Assembly (NCBI RefSeq): GCF_000226295.1
Contig: NC_016024.1
Coordinates: 1,471,501 to 1,535,500 of the forward strand
Origin: Chloracidobacterium thermophilum B
GTDB lineage: Bacteria > Acidobacteriota > Blastocatellia > Chloracidobacteriales > Chloracidobacteriaceae
Direction: 5' to 3'
DNA length: 64,000 nt
The notes under the pieces are model-generated. The model had not been told where the DNA came from and searched no databases. It saw only the letters and a program-made list of their open reading frames with translations. Position numbers and translations under genes: made by a program. Of the stretch, positions 1-10,405 are shown one piece after another; positions within the stretch are counted from its first letter, which is position 1, and every line of letters begins with the position of its first letter.

Positions 1-915
1 CCCGCTCCAGCCGCGCCCGCGCCGGGCAGCCTGTTTTTCCGCCACGACTTCCAGGCGGCAGATGCCTGGCAGCTCACCGACCGGCTCCAGGTGCTCTATG
101 GCTTTGATTACCTCCGGGTGGGGCGCAGCCAGGAGGAGGTCTGGCGTCCACGCCTGGCTGTCCACTGGCAGCCCTGTACAGCCGTGCAGGTGCATACCGC
201 GCTGACCTCTGATGGACAAGCCTTCCCAGCTTGGGCTGACCTGGAGCGGCCGCTGTTGACCGACGACTTCCCCGCACCGCCTGCGCGTCTGGCGCTGGTG
301 GATGAACGGCCCGCACTGGCCCGTAACCTCCGGGTCGAGGCCGGGGTTGCCTGGCAGATGGATGCGCGGACGACAGTCAAATTCTATGCCTATCAGGACT
401 GGCTGGACGGACATCCTCTGGCCTTGGATGGACATATTTCGTCGCGTCTGAATGGCCGCGCCCACGGAACAGCCATTCTCCTTACCCGCCGTCTGCAACC
501 ACGCCTGGTGGTGACAACGGCCTATGCGGCCGGACAGAAGGCGGTGCAGATGGATGCCACGGGGCCAGCGGCTGCAACCTGGATGAACGGCACCTACCAT
601 CATGTCGTCGCTGTTGTGGCGGAAACCATCCTTTCCGGCGCGGAGACCCGGATTCAGGTCGGCTACCGCCGTGCCTGGGGGAACCCGGTTCATGCCATTG
701 ATCCCTTTACCGGCCGCCTGCCCTTCACCGACGCCGGGCTGAACCTCAGAATCGTTCAGACCCTGCCCGGCTGGATATTCCTGCCCGGACAGTGGGAAGC
801 CATCGTCGAAGGCCATAACCTAGATGAACGGCGTGGCGAAGTCACCGGGCTGGGGGCCGTTTCCGGCTTTCCCCACCGGCGGACGGTGCGTGGCGGACTT
901 CGCTTCCGCTTCTGA
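1..915 (+). CDS. Outer-membrane beta-barrel protein, C-terminal part (gene starts before the window)
   Basis: Frame 1 is open from the first base to the TGA at 913-915, so the 5' end lies outside the window and about 304 residues are visible. The sequence is a succession of amphipathic beta strands (for example LVVTTAYAAGQK and TRIQVGYRRAWG) and ends GGLRFRF with a terminal Phe, the usual outer-membrane barrel C-terminus recognised by the BAM machinery. It resembles the last third of a TonB-dependent receptor, but the plug is not visible, so the ligand and exact family cannot be told. The next gene starts 5 bp downstream, suggesting co-transcription with the PDZ histidine kinase. Confidence 0.7.
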   Translation, partial: PAPAAPAPGSLFFRHDFQAADAWQLTDRLQVLYGFDYLRVGRSQEEVWRPRLAVHWQPCTAVQVHTALTSDGQAFPAWADLERPLLTDDFPAPPARLALVDERPALARNLRVEAGVAWQMDARTTVKFYAYQDWLDGHPLALDGHISSRLNGRAHGTAILLTRRLQPRLVVTTAYAAGQKAVQMDATGPAAATWMNGTYHHVVAVVAETILSGAETRIQVGYRRAWGNPVHAIDPFTGRLPFTDAGLNLRIVQTLPGWIFLPGQWEAIVEGHNLDERRGEVTGLGAVSGFPHRRTVRGGLRFRF

Positions 916-920
916 AGTTT

Positions 921-3878
921 ATGGTATTCCGTTCCTACCCCACCTGGCTCGTGGTTGGAGTCAGTCTGACCATCACCCTGCTCGGACTGCTCAACCTGAT
1001 GGACCGTGCTGTGCAACCCCCGCCGGCCGATGATGGCGTGCGCTGGCGCGCCACACCCCAGGGGTTGGTGGCCGAAAGTGTCCGTCCGGGCAGCTCGGCT
1101 GAGCGGGCAGGTGTCATCCGGGGGGACGTTCTGCGGGCCATCATGGTTGAAACCAATTCCCAGGAGCCGCCGGAGCCACTAGCCGTCACCAAGGAATGGC
1201 AACTTCAGTACTACCTGGATGAGTACGTCCATGTCGGCGGCAATGCCATCTACCTTGTCGAACGCTACAATCCCCTGGGTTTGAGTCTTGGTCTTTGGCA
1301 GGCCGAGCTGCGTCACCTGGACCCGCAACCCAGCCGCTTCGGGCTTGAGGTCTATGCCGCCTTTGTCGGCACGCTGTACCTGCTCATCGGGTTGGTTGTC
1401 TTCGCCAAACACAGACACACCTCCCAGGCGCTCCACTTTTTTGTCATCTGCGCCTTGTCGTTCATTTATCTTGTCTGGAACACCAGTGGGGCACTGACAA
1501 CTTTTGACACTGCCATTCTCTGGGCCGACCGGGTCTCACTGATTGTGCTGTGCCCGATTTTTCTGCACTTCTGCGCCACTTTCCCCCTGCGCAGTGCGTG
1601 GCTGGAACGCCGTCGCCGTCTTATCTGGTTGATGTATGGACCGGCTCTTGTCCTGGCGCTGTTCGAGACCCTCCACCTGTCTCTGGGGCGCTACAGCACC
1701 TGGTTGCTCGACCTGCGTCCGCTGCTTGACCAACTCACCCTGATCCATTTTGCCGTAGCCTTTGCCGCTGCCCTCAGCGTTGTCACGGTGACGTTCTTCC
1801 AGACGGAAACCCCACTGCTCAAGCAGCAGATGAAATGGATGGTGGTGGGTCTGACGCTGGGCATTGTCCCGTGGCTGGCTTTCTACGGAGTGCCGGTTGT
1901 GGCGGGCGTTGAGCCAACGCCAATCATGGAGGCCCTGGCGCTGGGTCCGACCGTTTTCATCCCCCTGTCCTTTGGCTACGCCATCGTTCGCTACCGCCTC
2001 ATGGATGTGGATGTCATCGTGCGGCGCAGCCTGACCTACGCGCTGGCGACCTTTGGCGTGGTCATGATTTTCATGCTGGGGGTGATCAGGATGGCTGCCT
2101 GGATACGGGAGACCTACCCGTTTGTCCCGGCTGTGACCACGACATTTCTGCAGGTGGTGGTGCTGTCCGCCGGTGCCATCCTCTACGCTCCTTTCAAAAA
2201 CTGGCTCCAGGAACGCATTGACCGGATTTTTTATGGCGCGCGCTATGACACCCGCTTGGGGCTGGCGGACTTCGGGCGCGCCATGGCCACAACGACGGCC
2301 TTGCCCGAACTGCTTTCGGCCATTGCCCGGAAGCTGTCCGATGCGGTGTCGGTGACGGATATCGCCATTTTTCTGCCCGATTCAGATGCACCGGCCGCGG
2401 CACAGCCGCTGCGCCTGCGGCCCGTCTTCACCAGTGGGCTGACCACGCCGGTGCTGCCGCCCCATATCGAGCAGGAGATTCTCCAGACCGGTCCCCGTGG
2501 TTATCTCGTGGACGAGGCCGGGCTGGCCGAAGGCGATCTGGCCTACTATTTCCCCTGTGTTGCGCGGGGCCGGCTGGTGGCCGTTATGGCACTGGGTAAG
2601 ACGGTCGAGCGCACCCTCCTGACCTCGGAAGACACAGAGCTGCTGCGTGGCCTGGCACCCTACATGGCGGTCGCCATTGAAAACAGCCTCTTTTATGAGC
2701 GTGAGCGGGCGCGGGTCGAAGAACTGGCCCGGCTCAAGGAGTTCAACGAAAACATCATCGAGTCCATCAACGTCGGCATCGTTGTTATTGACTGCCAGGG
2801 CCGGCTCACCACCTGGAACAGTACCTTTGAGAAGCTGTTTGCCCTGCCGCCGCCGCCGCCGGAGGGGTGGACAATGGAGCTGCTGTTTGACCCGGACCTG
2901 CTGCGCATGATGCGTGGCGTCATCGGCCATGACGCGGGTTGGCAGATCACCGACGCCCGCACGATTTACCGCTGCCGTACCCAGGGGCGCAATGGACAGG
3001 CCCTGGTGCTCAACATCACCCTCCTGCCACTTCAGACGCGCGCCCTGGCCGCCGGCGGAGCCCTGATTTGCTTTGAGGACATGACGATCCGCGTCCGCCT
3101 CGAAGAACAACTCCGGGAAGCTGACAAACTCTCTTCGATTGGGCTGCTGGCGGCCGGTGTCGCTCACGAAGTCAATACCCCACTGGCCGGTATCTCCAGC
3201 TACACGCAGATGCTCCTGGCGGAGTGCAGTGACCAGGACCCCCGCCGTCCCATTCTGGAGAAAATTCGCCGGCAGACCCTGCGTGCCTCTGACATTGTCA
3301 ACAACCTGCTCAACTTCTCCCGCACCGGCAACTCCACCTTTGCGCCGGTGGACCTGGCGACGATTCTTGATGACACCATTCAGCTTCTGGAGACCCATCT
3401 GCGCGGCACCGCCATTGAAATCAAAAAAGATTATGGCGGCGCACTCCCTCCGGTCTGGGGACAGGCCAGCAAACTTCAGCAGGTGTTCATGAACCTGATG
3501 CTCAATGCGCGCGACGCCATGCCCCACGGCGGCATCCTGACCATCACGGCCACCGTACAGGGCAATGCCGTGACCATTGCCGTTTCCGATACCGGTATCG
3601 GCATTCCGCCCGAAGTCATCCACCGCATCTATGACCCGTTTTTCACGACCAAGGAAGTCGGGCATGGCACAGGTCTCGGCCTGGCCGTCAGTTACGGCAT
3701 CGTGCAGGAACACGGTGGACATGTCTTTGTCGAAAGCACGCCCGGACAGGGGACAACCTTCCGGGTCAAACTGCCCGTAGCTGCCACCCAGACGTCACCG
3801 CCCCCTCTTGCTGCCACGGCAGAAGCTGCTAGTGTAGCGGTTCGTGTGCCGGCCGAAGTGACGCCTCTGCCCCGCTGA
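921..3878 (+). CDS. Membrane sensor histidine kinase with PDZ, 7TM, GAF and PAS domains
   Basis: This 985-residue protein has a first membrane helix at about 9-27, then a PDZ-like segment (about 42-100, with [13 protein letters not shown]) before the next helix near 145. This should place the PDZ domain in the periplasm. A cluster of membrane helices to about 400 resembles the histidine-kinase 7TM input module ([19 protein letters not shown]). A GAF domain (about 443-590), a PAS domain (about 604-710), HisKA ([10 protein letters not shown], phospho-accepting His749) and a HATPase ([28 protein letters not shown]) follow. The kinase half is NtrB-like. No response regulator lies next to it, so the partner is unknown. 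The start is 5 bp after the barrel gene and has no strong ribosome binding site, consistent with coupling. Confidence 0.93.
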   Translation: MVFRSYPTWLVVGVSLTITLLGLLNLMDRAVQPPPADDGVRWRATPQGLVAESVRPGSSAERAGVIRGDVLRAIMVETNSQEPPEPLAVTKEWQLQYYLDEYVHVGGNAIYLVERYNPLGLSLGLWQAELRHLDPQPSRFGLEVYAAFVGTLYLLIGLVVFAKHRHTSQALHFFVICALSFIYLVWNTSGALTTFDTAILWADRVSLIVLCPIFLHFCATFPLRSAWLERRRRLIWLMYGPALVLALFETLHLSLGRYSTWLLDLRPLLDQLTLIHFAVAFAAALSVVTVTFFQTETPLLKQQMKWMVVGLTLGIVPWLAFYGVPVVAGVEPTPIMEALALGPTVFIPLSFGYAIVRYRLMDVDVIVRRSLTYALATFGVVMIFMLGVIRMAAWIRETYPFVPAVTTTFLQVVVLSAGAILYAPFKNWLQERIDRIFYGARYDTRLGLADFGRAMATTTALPELLSAIARKLSDAVSVTDIAIFLPDSDAPAAAQPLRLRPVFTSGLTTPVLPPHIEQEILQTGPRGYLVDEAGLAEGDLAYYFPCVARGRLVAVMALGKTVERTLLTSEDTELLRGLAPYMAVAIENSLFYERERARVEELARLKEFNENIIESINVGIVVIDCQGRLTTWNSTFEKLFALPPPPPEGWTMELLFDPDLLRMMRGVIGHDAGWQITDARTIYRCRTQGRNGQALVLNITLLPLQTRALAAGGALICFEDMTIRVRLEEQLREADKLSSIGLLAAGVAHEVNTPLAGISSYTQMLLAECSDQDPRRPILEKIRRQTLRASDIVNNLLNFSRTGNSTFAPVDLATILDDTIQLLETHLRGTAIEIKKDYGGALPPVWGQASKLQQVFMNLMLNARDAMPHGGILTITATVQGNAVTIAVSDTGIGIPPEVIHRIYDPFFTTKEVGHGTGLGLAVSYGIVQEHGGHVFVESTPGQGTTFRVKLPVAATQTSPPPLAATAEAASVAVRVPAEVTPLPR

Positions 3879-3960
3879 TGGCTCGCCGGGGCAACATCCT
3901 GGACGCACCGGCACACCGCTGTCAGAACACCCAAATCTGATTCTGTGCCTTGGAATTTCC

Positions 3961-4935
3961 ATGCTCCACCTTGCTCTGACCCGTCGTTACCGCGAAGCCC
4001 GGATGGTGCTGCGCGGCATCCTCGACCGTTGGCATCCGGTCCTTGTGCATATTGTGCCGATTCGGCGGTGCAACCTCGCCTGCACTTACTGCAATGAGTA
4101 TGACGCCGTTTCAGACCCCGTTCCGCTTGATGAAATGCTGCGCCGGATTGACAAACTGGCCGAACTTGGCTCTTCCATCGTGGCCTTCAGTGGGGGGGAA
4201 CCCATGCTGCACCCGGACATCTACACCATGTTCCGGCGCATTCGCGCCCACGGCATGATGGCCGGTCTCATCAGCAACGGTTACTACCTGACCCGCGAAC
4301 GGATTGAGAAACTCAATGAAGCCGGGCTGGAATACCTCCAGATCAGCATTGACAACGTCCATCCCGATGAGGTCTCCCAGAAAAGCCTCAAGGTCCTTGA
4401 CCGCCGCCTGGTGGACCTCCAGCGCTATGCCCGCTTTGCTGTCAGCATCAACTCGGTCATCGGGGGGGGCATCCGCCAACCGGAAGATGCCGTCACGGTG
4501 GCCAAACGGGCCGCGGCGCTGGGATTTGCCGTTTCCTGCGGAATTATCCACGACAACCGCGGCGCGCTCAAACCCCTGTCCGAAGCTGAACTGCGTGCGT
4601 ACGAGGAAGTCAAACGGATTGGGAAAACCGGCTACGCCATGATTCACACCTTTCAGGACAATCTTGCCCACGGGCGTCCCAACCGGTGGAAATGCCGGGC
4701 CGGTGCACGCTACCTCTACGTCTGTGAGGATGGGTTGGTCCACTACTGTTCCCAGCAGCGGGGCTACCCCGGCATTCCGCTCATCAACTACACCCGCGAC
4801 GACCTGCGCCGCGAATATGCCACGCCCAAGCCCTGCGCGCCCTTCTGCACCCTTGCCTGCGCGCATCGGGCTTCCACCATGGACTTCTGGCGCGATCCCC
4901 AGCAGGAGCGCCACCCGACTACCGTTCACACGTGA
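3961..4935 (+). CDS. Radical SAM protein with C-terminal cysteine cluster
   Basis: The 324-residue protein has the radical SAM motif CNLACTYC (Cys37, Cys41, Cys44), which binds a [4Fe-4S] cluster and cleaves S-adenosylmethionine. [11 protein letters not shown] and the SNGYYLT and [11 protein letters not shown] segments are typical of the TIM-barrel core. Further cysteines near the C-terminus ([29 protein letters not shown]) form a SPASM-like auxiliary cluster region, seen in enzymes acting on peptides or larger substrates and in HpnH-like proteins. The substrate cannot be told. There is an 82-bp gap from the kinase gene and the tRNA-Leu gene follows. No peptide precursor gene is seen beside it. 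Confidence 0.85.
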   Translation: MLHLALTRRYREARMVLRGILDRWHPVLVHIVPIRRCNLACTYCNEYDAVSDPVPLDEMLRRIDKLAELGSSIVAFSGGEPMLHPDIYTMFRRIRAHGMMAGLISNGYYLTRERIEKLNEAGLEYLQISIDNVHPDEVSQKSLKVLDRRLVDLQRYARFAVSINSVIGGGIRQPEDAVTVAKRAAALGFAVSCGIIHDNRGALKPLSEAELRAYEEVKRIGKTGYAMIHTFQDNLAHGRPNRWKCRAGARYLYVCEDGLVHYCSQQRGYPGIPLINYTRDDLRREYATPKPCAPFCTLACAHRASTMDFWRDPQQERHPTTVHT

Positions 4936-4984
4936 CACCATGATAGGCTTACGGTGAAGATGTTACCAAACCCGGTGATGCCGT

Positions 4985-5065
4985 GCGGAAGTGGCGAAAT
5001 GGCAGACGCACCAGACTTAGGATCTGGCGCCGCAAGGCATGAGAGTTCGAGTCTCTCCTTCCGCA
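4985..5065 (+). tRNA. tRNA-Leu (anticodon UAG)
   Basis: The acceptor arms GCGGAAG (4985-4991) and CTTCCGC (5058-5064) pair perfectly, with discriminator A at 5065. The anticodon stem CCAGA/TCTGG encloses loop CTTAGGA with anticodon TAG at 5018-5020. A long variable arm (GCGCC...GGC) marks it as a class II tRNA and the T loop reads GTTCGAGTC. It reads CUA codons and, by wobble, other CUN leucine codons. The 3' CCA is not encoded, because the sequence continues CTTTT. Confidence 0.96.
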
Positions 5066-5258
5066 CTTTTCTGCTCCGCCTCCTGCTCCCTCACCGGAAA
5101 AACCTCCACACAGCCCCGGACAGCCCTTTCGGAAACAGCCGTTGCACCCCAGACTGGAACGTAAGTAAGGTTACGCCCGTGGGCCGGCCGCCAGCCAATC
5201 CGGGCCGGCCTTGAGCAGGCTTTATTCCTGACGATCATTGCCTCCAAAGGAGTGTTCT

Positions 5259-5792
<534 letters not shown>

Positions 5793-5842
5793 GTTCGCGG
5801 TGACTCAATCCGTGACCTGCCGCCCACACAAGGAAAAACACC

Positions 5843-6292
5843 ATGCCGATGCGGATTGGCACGCCGCTGCCACCTCTTGACGGAGCAACGGAATGGCGCA
5901 ATGGCAGTGTCACCCCGGAAGACCTGCGGGGTCACATTGTCCTCATCCACTTTTGGGCCGTGAGCTGTGGCATCTGTTCTGAACAGATGCCACGGGTCAA
6001 TGCCTGGCGCGACACCCTGGCCGAAAAAGGCGTCCGGGTGGTAAGCATTCACATGCCTCGCTATGAAGCTGACACCGACGTGGCAGCCGTCGAGGCCGCC
6101 ATTGCCAAATATGGACTCACCCAGCCCTGCGCCATTGACAACCAACACCGGATAGCGGATGCCTTTGGCAACGAGTTCGTCCCGGCCTTTTACCTGTTTG
6201 ACGCCGAGGGCAAACTCAAAAGCTTTTCCGCCGGCGAGAACGCTGCCCGCCTCGTGCAGCCGGCCTTGGAACGGCTGCTGGGCAGCACGTGA
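5843..6292 (+). CDS. TlpA/ResA-like thioredoxin-fold protein
   Basis: The 149-residue protein has a thioredoxin fold with active site CGIC in IHFWAVSCGICSEQMPRVNAW and the cis-Pro loop FVPAFYLFD. CGIC is an unusual variant of the TlpA/thioredoxin CxxC. No signal peptide or membrane helix is evident at the N-terminus (MPMRIGTPLPPLDG), so it is probably cytoplasmic, unlike most TlpA proteins. It follows the peroxiredoxin gene by 50 bp on the same strand and is probably co-transcribed. A role as thiol reductant or redox partner is inference. Confidence 0.85.
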   Translation: MPMRIGTPLPPLDGATEWRNGSVTPEDLRGHIVLIHFWAVSCGICSEQMPRVNAWRDTLAEKGVRVVSIHMPRYEADTDVAAVEAAIAKYGLTQPCAIDNQHRIADAFGNEFVPAFYLFDAEGKLKSFSAGENAARLVQPALERLLGST

Positions 6293-6341
6293 AGGCGGCG
6301 TCGCTTCATAGAAAACGTGGCGCAGAAGCGCCCGCCAGCTT

Positions 6342-6376
6342 GGCGACCAGCGGTTAGCCGCTCATCGCTGGTCGCC
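6342..6376. terminator. Inverted repeat between convergent genes, possible terminator
   Basis: There is an 11-bp perfect stem, GGCGACCAGCG (6342-6352) and CGCTGGTCGCC (6366-6376), with a 13-base loop. It lies between the thioredoxin-like gene (+) and uvrA (-), which converge here. No T-tract follows on either strand, so it may be a factor-assisted stop or a stabilising 3' hairpin. Confidence 0.4.
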
Positions 6377-6392
6377 CATTGCCAACTGCCAA

Positions 6393-8906
6393 TCACCAAT
6401 CGCTGGCAGCCAACCTCTGCGCCAAGGCACGTCCGGTGGGGGTATCCAGAGTGGCAATCCGGGATGGTGGGCCCTCGCCTACCAACCGCCCGCCGCCGGT
6501 ACCGCCTTCTGGCCCCAAATCCACAATCCAGTCCGCAGCCCACATCACATCGGTGTGGTGCTCGATGACAATGACCGTGTTTCCCCGGTCCACCAGCGCC
6601 TGCAGGACTTCGAGCAACCGGCGGACATCCTCGAAGTGTAACCCCGTCGTCGGCTCATCCAGAATGTAGAGCGTGCGTCCGGTTGCCCGGCGCGCCAGTT
6701 CGCAGGCAAGCTTCAGACGCTGGGCTTCCCCACCGGACAGGGTTGTGGCCGGTTGCCCCAAGGTCAGGTAGCCCAAGCCCACCTCGACAAGGGTACGCAG
6801 CTTGTGCGCCACCGACGGAAAGGCCGCAAAAATCCCGGCTGCCTCCGCTACCGTCAGATCAAGCGTCTGAGCAATGTCCCGTCCCTCATACCTGACCTCC
6901 AGCGTCTCCCGGTTGTAGCGCCGTCCCTGGCAGACCTCACATGGCACATACACATCGGGCAGAAATGCCATCTCAATCCGCTTGACGCCATCCCCTTCAC
7001 AGGCTTCACAGCGTCCGCCCGGCACATTGAACGAAAACCGCCCGGGACGGTACCCCCGCGCCCTGGCCTCCGGCAGACTCGCGTAGAGCTCCCGGATGGC
7101 GGTGAACACACCCGTGTAGGTGGCCGGGTTGGAGCGGGGCGTACGGCCAATCGGCAACTGGTCAATCTCAATGACCTTGTCAAACACCCCGGCACCTTCA
7201 ATCGCCCGATGGGCACCAGGCGGTACGCCCGAACCCGACCGGTGGACCAGCGCGCGGTACAGCACATCGAGGACAAGGGATGACTTGCCTGCTCCGCTCA
7301 CCCCTGTAACAACGGTCAGGCACCCAACTGGAAACCGGGCTGTGACCTCCTGGAGGTTGTGATGCGTTGCGCCAACGACCGTAACATAACCTTGGGCCGG
7401 TGGGCGCGGCGTGCGCGGCACGACAACCTGGCGCACCCCGGACAGGTACTGTCCCGTCAGCGAATCCGGGCACTGCCGGATGGATGCTGGCGGACCGGCC
7501 GCCACCAGATGCCCACCCTGGGCTCCAGCACCGGGACCCAAGTCAATGACCCAGTCCGCCTGAGCAATGGTTTCTTCATCATGCTCAACCACAATGACGG
7601 TGTTGCCGGCATCCCGCAGACGTTTCAGCGTGTGAATCAGACGCTGGTTGTCCCGGGGATGCAGACCAATGCTCGGCTCATCGAGAATGTAGAGCACGCC
7701 CCGCAGAGGAGTTCCCAGTTGGGTCGCCAGGCGAACCCGCTGGATTTCTCCGCCCGACAGCGTTGCCGTCGGGCGGTCCAGCGTGAGGTACCCCAGGCCA
7801 ACTTCAACGAGAAAAGTAAGCCGCGACTGAATTTCCGCCACAATCCCGGCGGCGACCTGCACCTCCCGAGCAGACAGGGACAGTTCGCGCGCCCAGGTGG
7901 CCACCTCCGTGAGTGGCCACCGCGTCAAAGCCTCAAGTGGCTGCCCGTTGACTGTGACAGCCCGCGCCTCCGGCCGCAACCGCGCCCCCTGACAGTCCGG
8001 GCAGACTCGCAGCCCGGTAAAATGCTGGAGCTTAGCCCCCGGGCTGGTGTCTATGATCCCTCCCAGACCGTCACAGGTCGGGCAGGCGCCAAGCCGGCTG
8101 TTGAAAGAAAACGAGCGCGGCTCCAGCGGCGGCAGACTGAAACCACAGGCCGGGCAAGCCAAGTGTACCGAAAACAGTGTTTCACCCTGTCCATCAAGGG
8201 CAATGAGTACGGTGCCTTGGGACAGCCCAACCGCCACTCCGATGGCATTGCGCAACCGCTCCGTCAGGTTTGACTTGACGATAAGCCGGTCCACAACAAC
8301 CTCGATGTCGTGGGCTTTTCTTTGATCCAGACGGACCTCCTCTTCATCGAGCGTGCGTACTTCACCATCAATCCGCACCCGTGGGAAACCCCGTTTGAGG
8401 GCAAACTCCAGCTCTTTTCGGAAGGCCCCTTTGCGCTGGCGCGCCAGGGGTGCCAGCACCATCAGGCGGGTACCCGGCGGCTGGGACAGTACCCACTCGA
8501 CCATGGTTTCGGGCGACTGCCGCTGGATAGGCAGACGGCAGGTTGGGCAGTGCGGTTTCCCAATCGCTGCATAAAGCAGCCGCAGGTAGTCATACACTTC
8601 AGTGACGGTGCCCACCGTCGAACGCGGATTCTGGTGCGTCGTCTTTTGCTCGATGCTGATGGACGGGCTGAGACCGCGAATGGCATCCACTGCCGGACGT
8701 TCAAGCCGCGCCAGAAACTGCCGGGCATAGGCTGAGAAGGATTCGATGTACCGCCGCTGACTTTCCGCGTAGATCGTATCAAACGCCAGAGAGGACTTGC
8801 CCGACCCACTGACACCAGTCAACACCGTCAGGCTCTGTGGTGGGATGGTAAGGATAAGGTTTTTCAGGTTGTGTTCACGCGCATTGATGATTTCCAGTGG
8901 TTTCAT
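6393..8906 (-). CDS. uvrA: UvrA, excinuclease ABC subunit A (compact form)
   Basis: UvrA finds bulky DNA lesions and loads UvrB in nucleotide excision repair. The protein has two ABC ATPase halves: Walker [10 protein letters not shown] (Lys37) and GVSGAGKSS, and signatures [12 protein letters not shown] and [12 protein letters not shown]. The UvrB-binding region (about 125-260) is present. A zinc module is visible in each half (CPACGF...CPTCDG...CPDCQG, and CEACEG...CEVCQG). At 837 residues it is about 100 shorter than the usual 940-960. The loss is between CPTCDGLG and [12 protein letters not shown], where only about 20 residues remain. UvrA2-type paralogues instead lose the UvrB-binding part. 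The frame is intact. Confidence 0.95.
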   Translation of the reverse strand: MKPLEIINAREHNLKNLILTIPPQSLTVLTGVSGSGKSSLAFDTIYAESQRRYIESFSAYARQFLARLERPAVDAIRGLSPSISIEQKTTHQNPRSTVGTVTEVYDYLRLLYAAIGKPHCPTCRLPIQRQSPETMVEWVLSQPPGTRLMVLAPLARQRKGAFRKELEFALKRGFPRVRIDGEVRTLDEEEVRLDQRKAHDIEVVVDRLIVKSNLTERLRNAIGVAVGLSQGTVLIALDGQGETLFSVHLACPACGFSLPPLEPRSFSFNSRLGACPTCDGLGGIIDTSPGAKLQHFTGLRVCPDCQGARLRPEARAVTVNGQPLEALTRWPLTEVATWARELSLSAREVQVAAGIVAEIQSRLTFLVEVGLGYLTLDRPTATLSGGEIQRVRLATQLGTPLRGVLYILDEPSIGLHPRDNQRLIHTLKRLRDAGNTVIVVEHDEETIAQADWVIDLGPGAGAQGGHLVAAGPPASIRQCPDSLTGQYLSGVRQVVVPRTPRPPAQGYVTVVGATHHNLQEVTARFPVGCLTVVTGVSGAGKSSLVLDVLYRALVHRSGSGVPPGAHRAIEGAGVFDKVIEIDQLPIGRTPRSNPATYTGVFTAIRELYASLPEARARGYRPGRFSFNVPGGRCEACEGDGVKRIEMAFLPDVYVPCEVCQGRRYNRETLEVRYEGRDIAQTLDLTVAEAAGIFAAFPSVAHKLRTLVEVGLGYLTLGQPATTLSGGEAQRLKLACELARRATGRTLYILDEPTTGLHFEDVRRLLEVLQALVDRGNTVIVIEHHTDVMWAADWIVDLGPEGGTGGGRLVGEGPPSRIATLDTPTGRALAQRLAASDW

Positions 8907-9066
8907 GGTGTACGGCTTTTGTGGCTTAATGAACCAGACTTTGTAACGATAGATAGACGCCTAAGAATCATTATCAGACTATTGTTCCACCCTAACCACA
9001 ACGCCCATTGCATCTCCCCCTTGTGGCAAAATACCCGCGCCACGAGTCACCCAGCATCAACACCCA

Positions 9067-10323
9067 ATGAAAGCCCAGCCTAAAACACCCTTTCTGACCC
9101 CGCTGCCACCGCGCCCCCTGCCACCCCCAAAAAAACCGCTGCCCAGCCGCCGGGCCATCACCCGGTGGCTCTACGGACTCAGTGGCATCCTCGTCATCAT
9201 CAGTGCCGGCGCCGCGCTGTTCTACTTCTCCAAGCCCACTGTCATCGTCCTGACCAACGCCACCGGTGCCACGGTCTATCTCGACGGCGAACCACGCGGT
9301 ACGACCAACCAACTCAACCGCTTTTCCCTGACCGGCGTCTCCCCCGGCAAGCATGCCATCCGCCTCACCCACCCTGAATACCTCGATACCGAGCAGGTCA
9401 TCACCGTCGAGTATGGCTTCCTCGCCACCAAGGTTAACCTGCCCCTGCGCCCCGCCAGGTTCACGCTCACTATTCAGACCGAACCTCAGACAACAGTCCG
9501 ACTCGACGGTATCCAAGTCGGAGAAACTGATCCCCAAACCGGAGTGCTCGCCATCCAAAACGTCCGGGTTGGAACCCACCAGCTTTCCCTGCAGCGGGCC
9601 GGCTACCTTCCCTTTGCCAGCCCGGTTGACATGCCGGAAAGCGACCACCAGGTCACCTTCCCACTCCACCTCGACCTCAACGGCTACTGGAAAGGCACCT
9701 GGCAGGAAGCGGCCACCGGCAAGGCCGGCGAGTTTATCCTCAGCCTTGGCCAGACCGGCACCACCCTTTCGGGCCTCTGGGAAGAGCCAGGCCCTGCGCC
9801 AACCAAGCCTCCACGGTCATTTCCCGTTCTGGGCCGCCTCCTCGACCAGCAGCGCCTGACGCTCGAACGCAAAGACGAAACCGGACGCACCCTCACCTTT
9901 GAAGGACAGGTCTCCGCCACCGGACGCGACCTCCTCGGCACCTGGCAGGACGGCAAACGCACCGGTCACTGGACCGGCAGCCGCTCTGACACCAAACCCA
10001 CCTTCAGCCCCCTTCCCGGCGTCCCGCCACTCCCCACCGCCGTTGAGCCGGGACCACGCCTGACCATGCCGGCTGACGGACTGCCCACCCTTTCCCCGGC
10101 ACCGCCGGGCTCTGCCCTCACGGAGAGCAGTGATCCCTCCCCGCTCAGCCGTGCCCAGTCCCTCTATGAACAGCGGCGCTACGACGAGGCCCTCGCCCAG
10201 TGCGATGCCATCCTCAAACAGGACCCCAAGAACAACGCCGCCCGCGACCTCAAGCGTCGTATCCAGAAGTCACTCGATATTCTCAAGGCGCCACCTGTTG
10301 ACAATGAAACCCCATCGCCATAA
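9067..10323 (+). CDS. Membrane-anchored PEGA-domain protein with C-terminal TPR
   Basis: The 418-residue protein has a Pro/Lys-rich N-terminus, one membrane helix at about 33-54 and two PEGA-like beta repeats (about 57-130 and 131-200; ATVYLDGEPRGTT, TVRLDGIQVGET). A beta-rich domain (about 205-300, LNGYWKGTWQE) follows, then a Pro-rich linker and one TPR-like helix pair (about 355-405; AQSLYEQRRYDEALAQCDAIL). The bulk should be periplasmic. PEGA domains are common in surface and envelope proteins of bacteria with S-layers or complex envelopes, and their ligand is generally unknown. It is divergent from uvrA and followed 82 bp later by a second PEGA protein. Confidence 0.75.
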   Translation: MKAQPKTPFLTPLPPRPLPPPKKPLPSRRAITRWLYGLSGILVIISAGAALFYFSKPTVIVLTNATGATVYLDGEPRGTTNQLNRFSLTGVSPGKHAIRLTHPEYLDTEQVITVEYGFLATKVNLPLRPARFTLTIQTEPQTTVRLDGIQVGETDPQTGVLAIQNVRVGTHQLSLQRAGYLPFASPVDMPESDHQVTFPLHLDLNGYWKGTWQEAATGKAGEFILSLGQTGTTLSGLWEEPGPAPTKPPRSFPVLGRLLDQQRLTLERKDETGRTLTFEGQVSATGRDLLGTWQDGKRTGHWTGSRSDTKPTFSPLPGVPPLPTAVEPGPRLTMPADGLPTLSPAPPGSALTESSDPSPLSRAQSLYEQRRYDEALAQCDAILKQDPKNNAARDLKRRIQKSLDILKAPPVDNETPSP

Positions 10324-10371
10324 CGGGACTTCCTTCCGGAACACGCCCACGCCATACTGCCCGTGATTATC

Positions 10372-10399
10372 CATACCGACGAATTCATACCGACGAACC
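10372..10399. repeat. 14-bp tandem direct repeat before the second PEGA gene
   Basis: CATACCGACGAATT (10372-10385) is followed directly by CATACCGACGAACC (10386-10399), 12 of 14 identical. The array ends 6 bp before the ATG at 10406, in the place where a ribosome binding site would be expected, and no good Shine-Dalgarno sequence is seen there. It could be a slippage product or a binding site. Confidence 0.6.
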
Positions 10400-10405
10400 T
10401 GTGCC

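Noticed and set aside
2382-3722. Long minus-strand open frame opposite the histidine kinase, and similar long frames opposite the receptor, transketolase and transaldolase.
   Set aside because: High-GC codon use leaves the opposite strand open; these lack family motifs and ribosome binding sites.
4920-4935. CACGTG near 4926 as a parS candidate, and others at 27664 and 46369.
   Set aside because: Flanking bases do not match TGTTTCACGTGAAACA; several mismatches in both arms.
5181-5210. Two copies of GGCCGGCC with flanking GC pairs upstream of the peroxiredoxin gene.
   Set aside because: Short GC palindromes are common here; no T-tract, no regulatory context.
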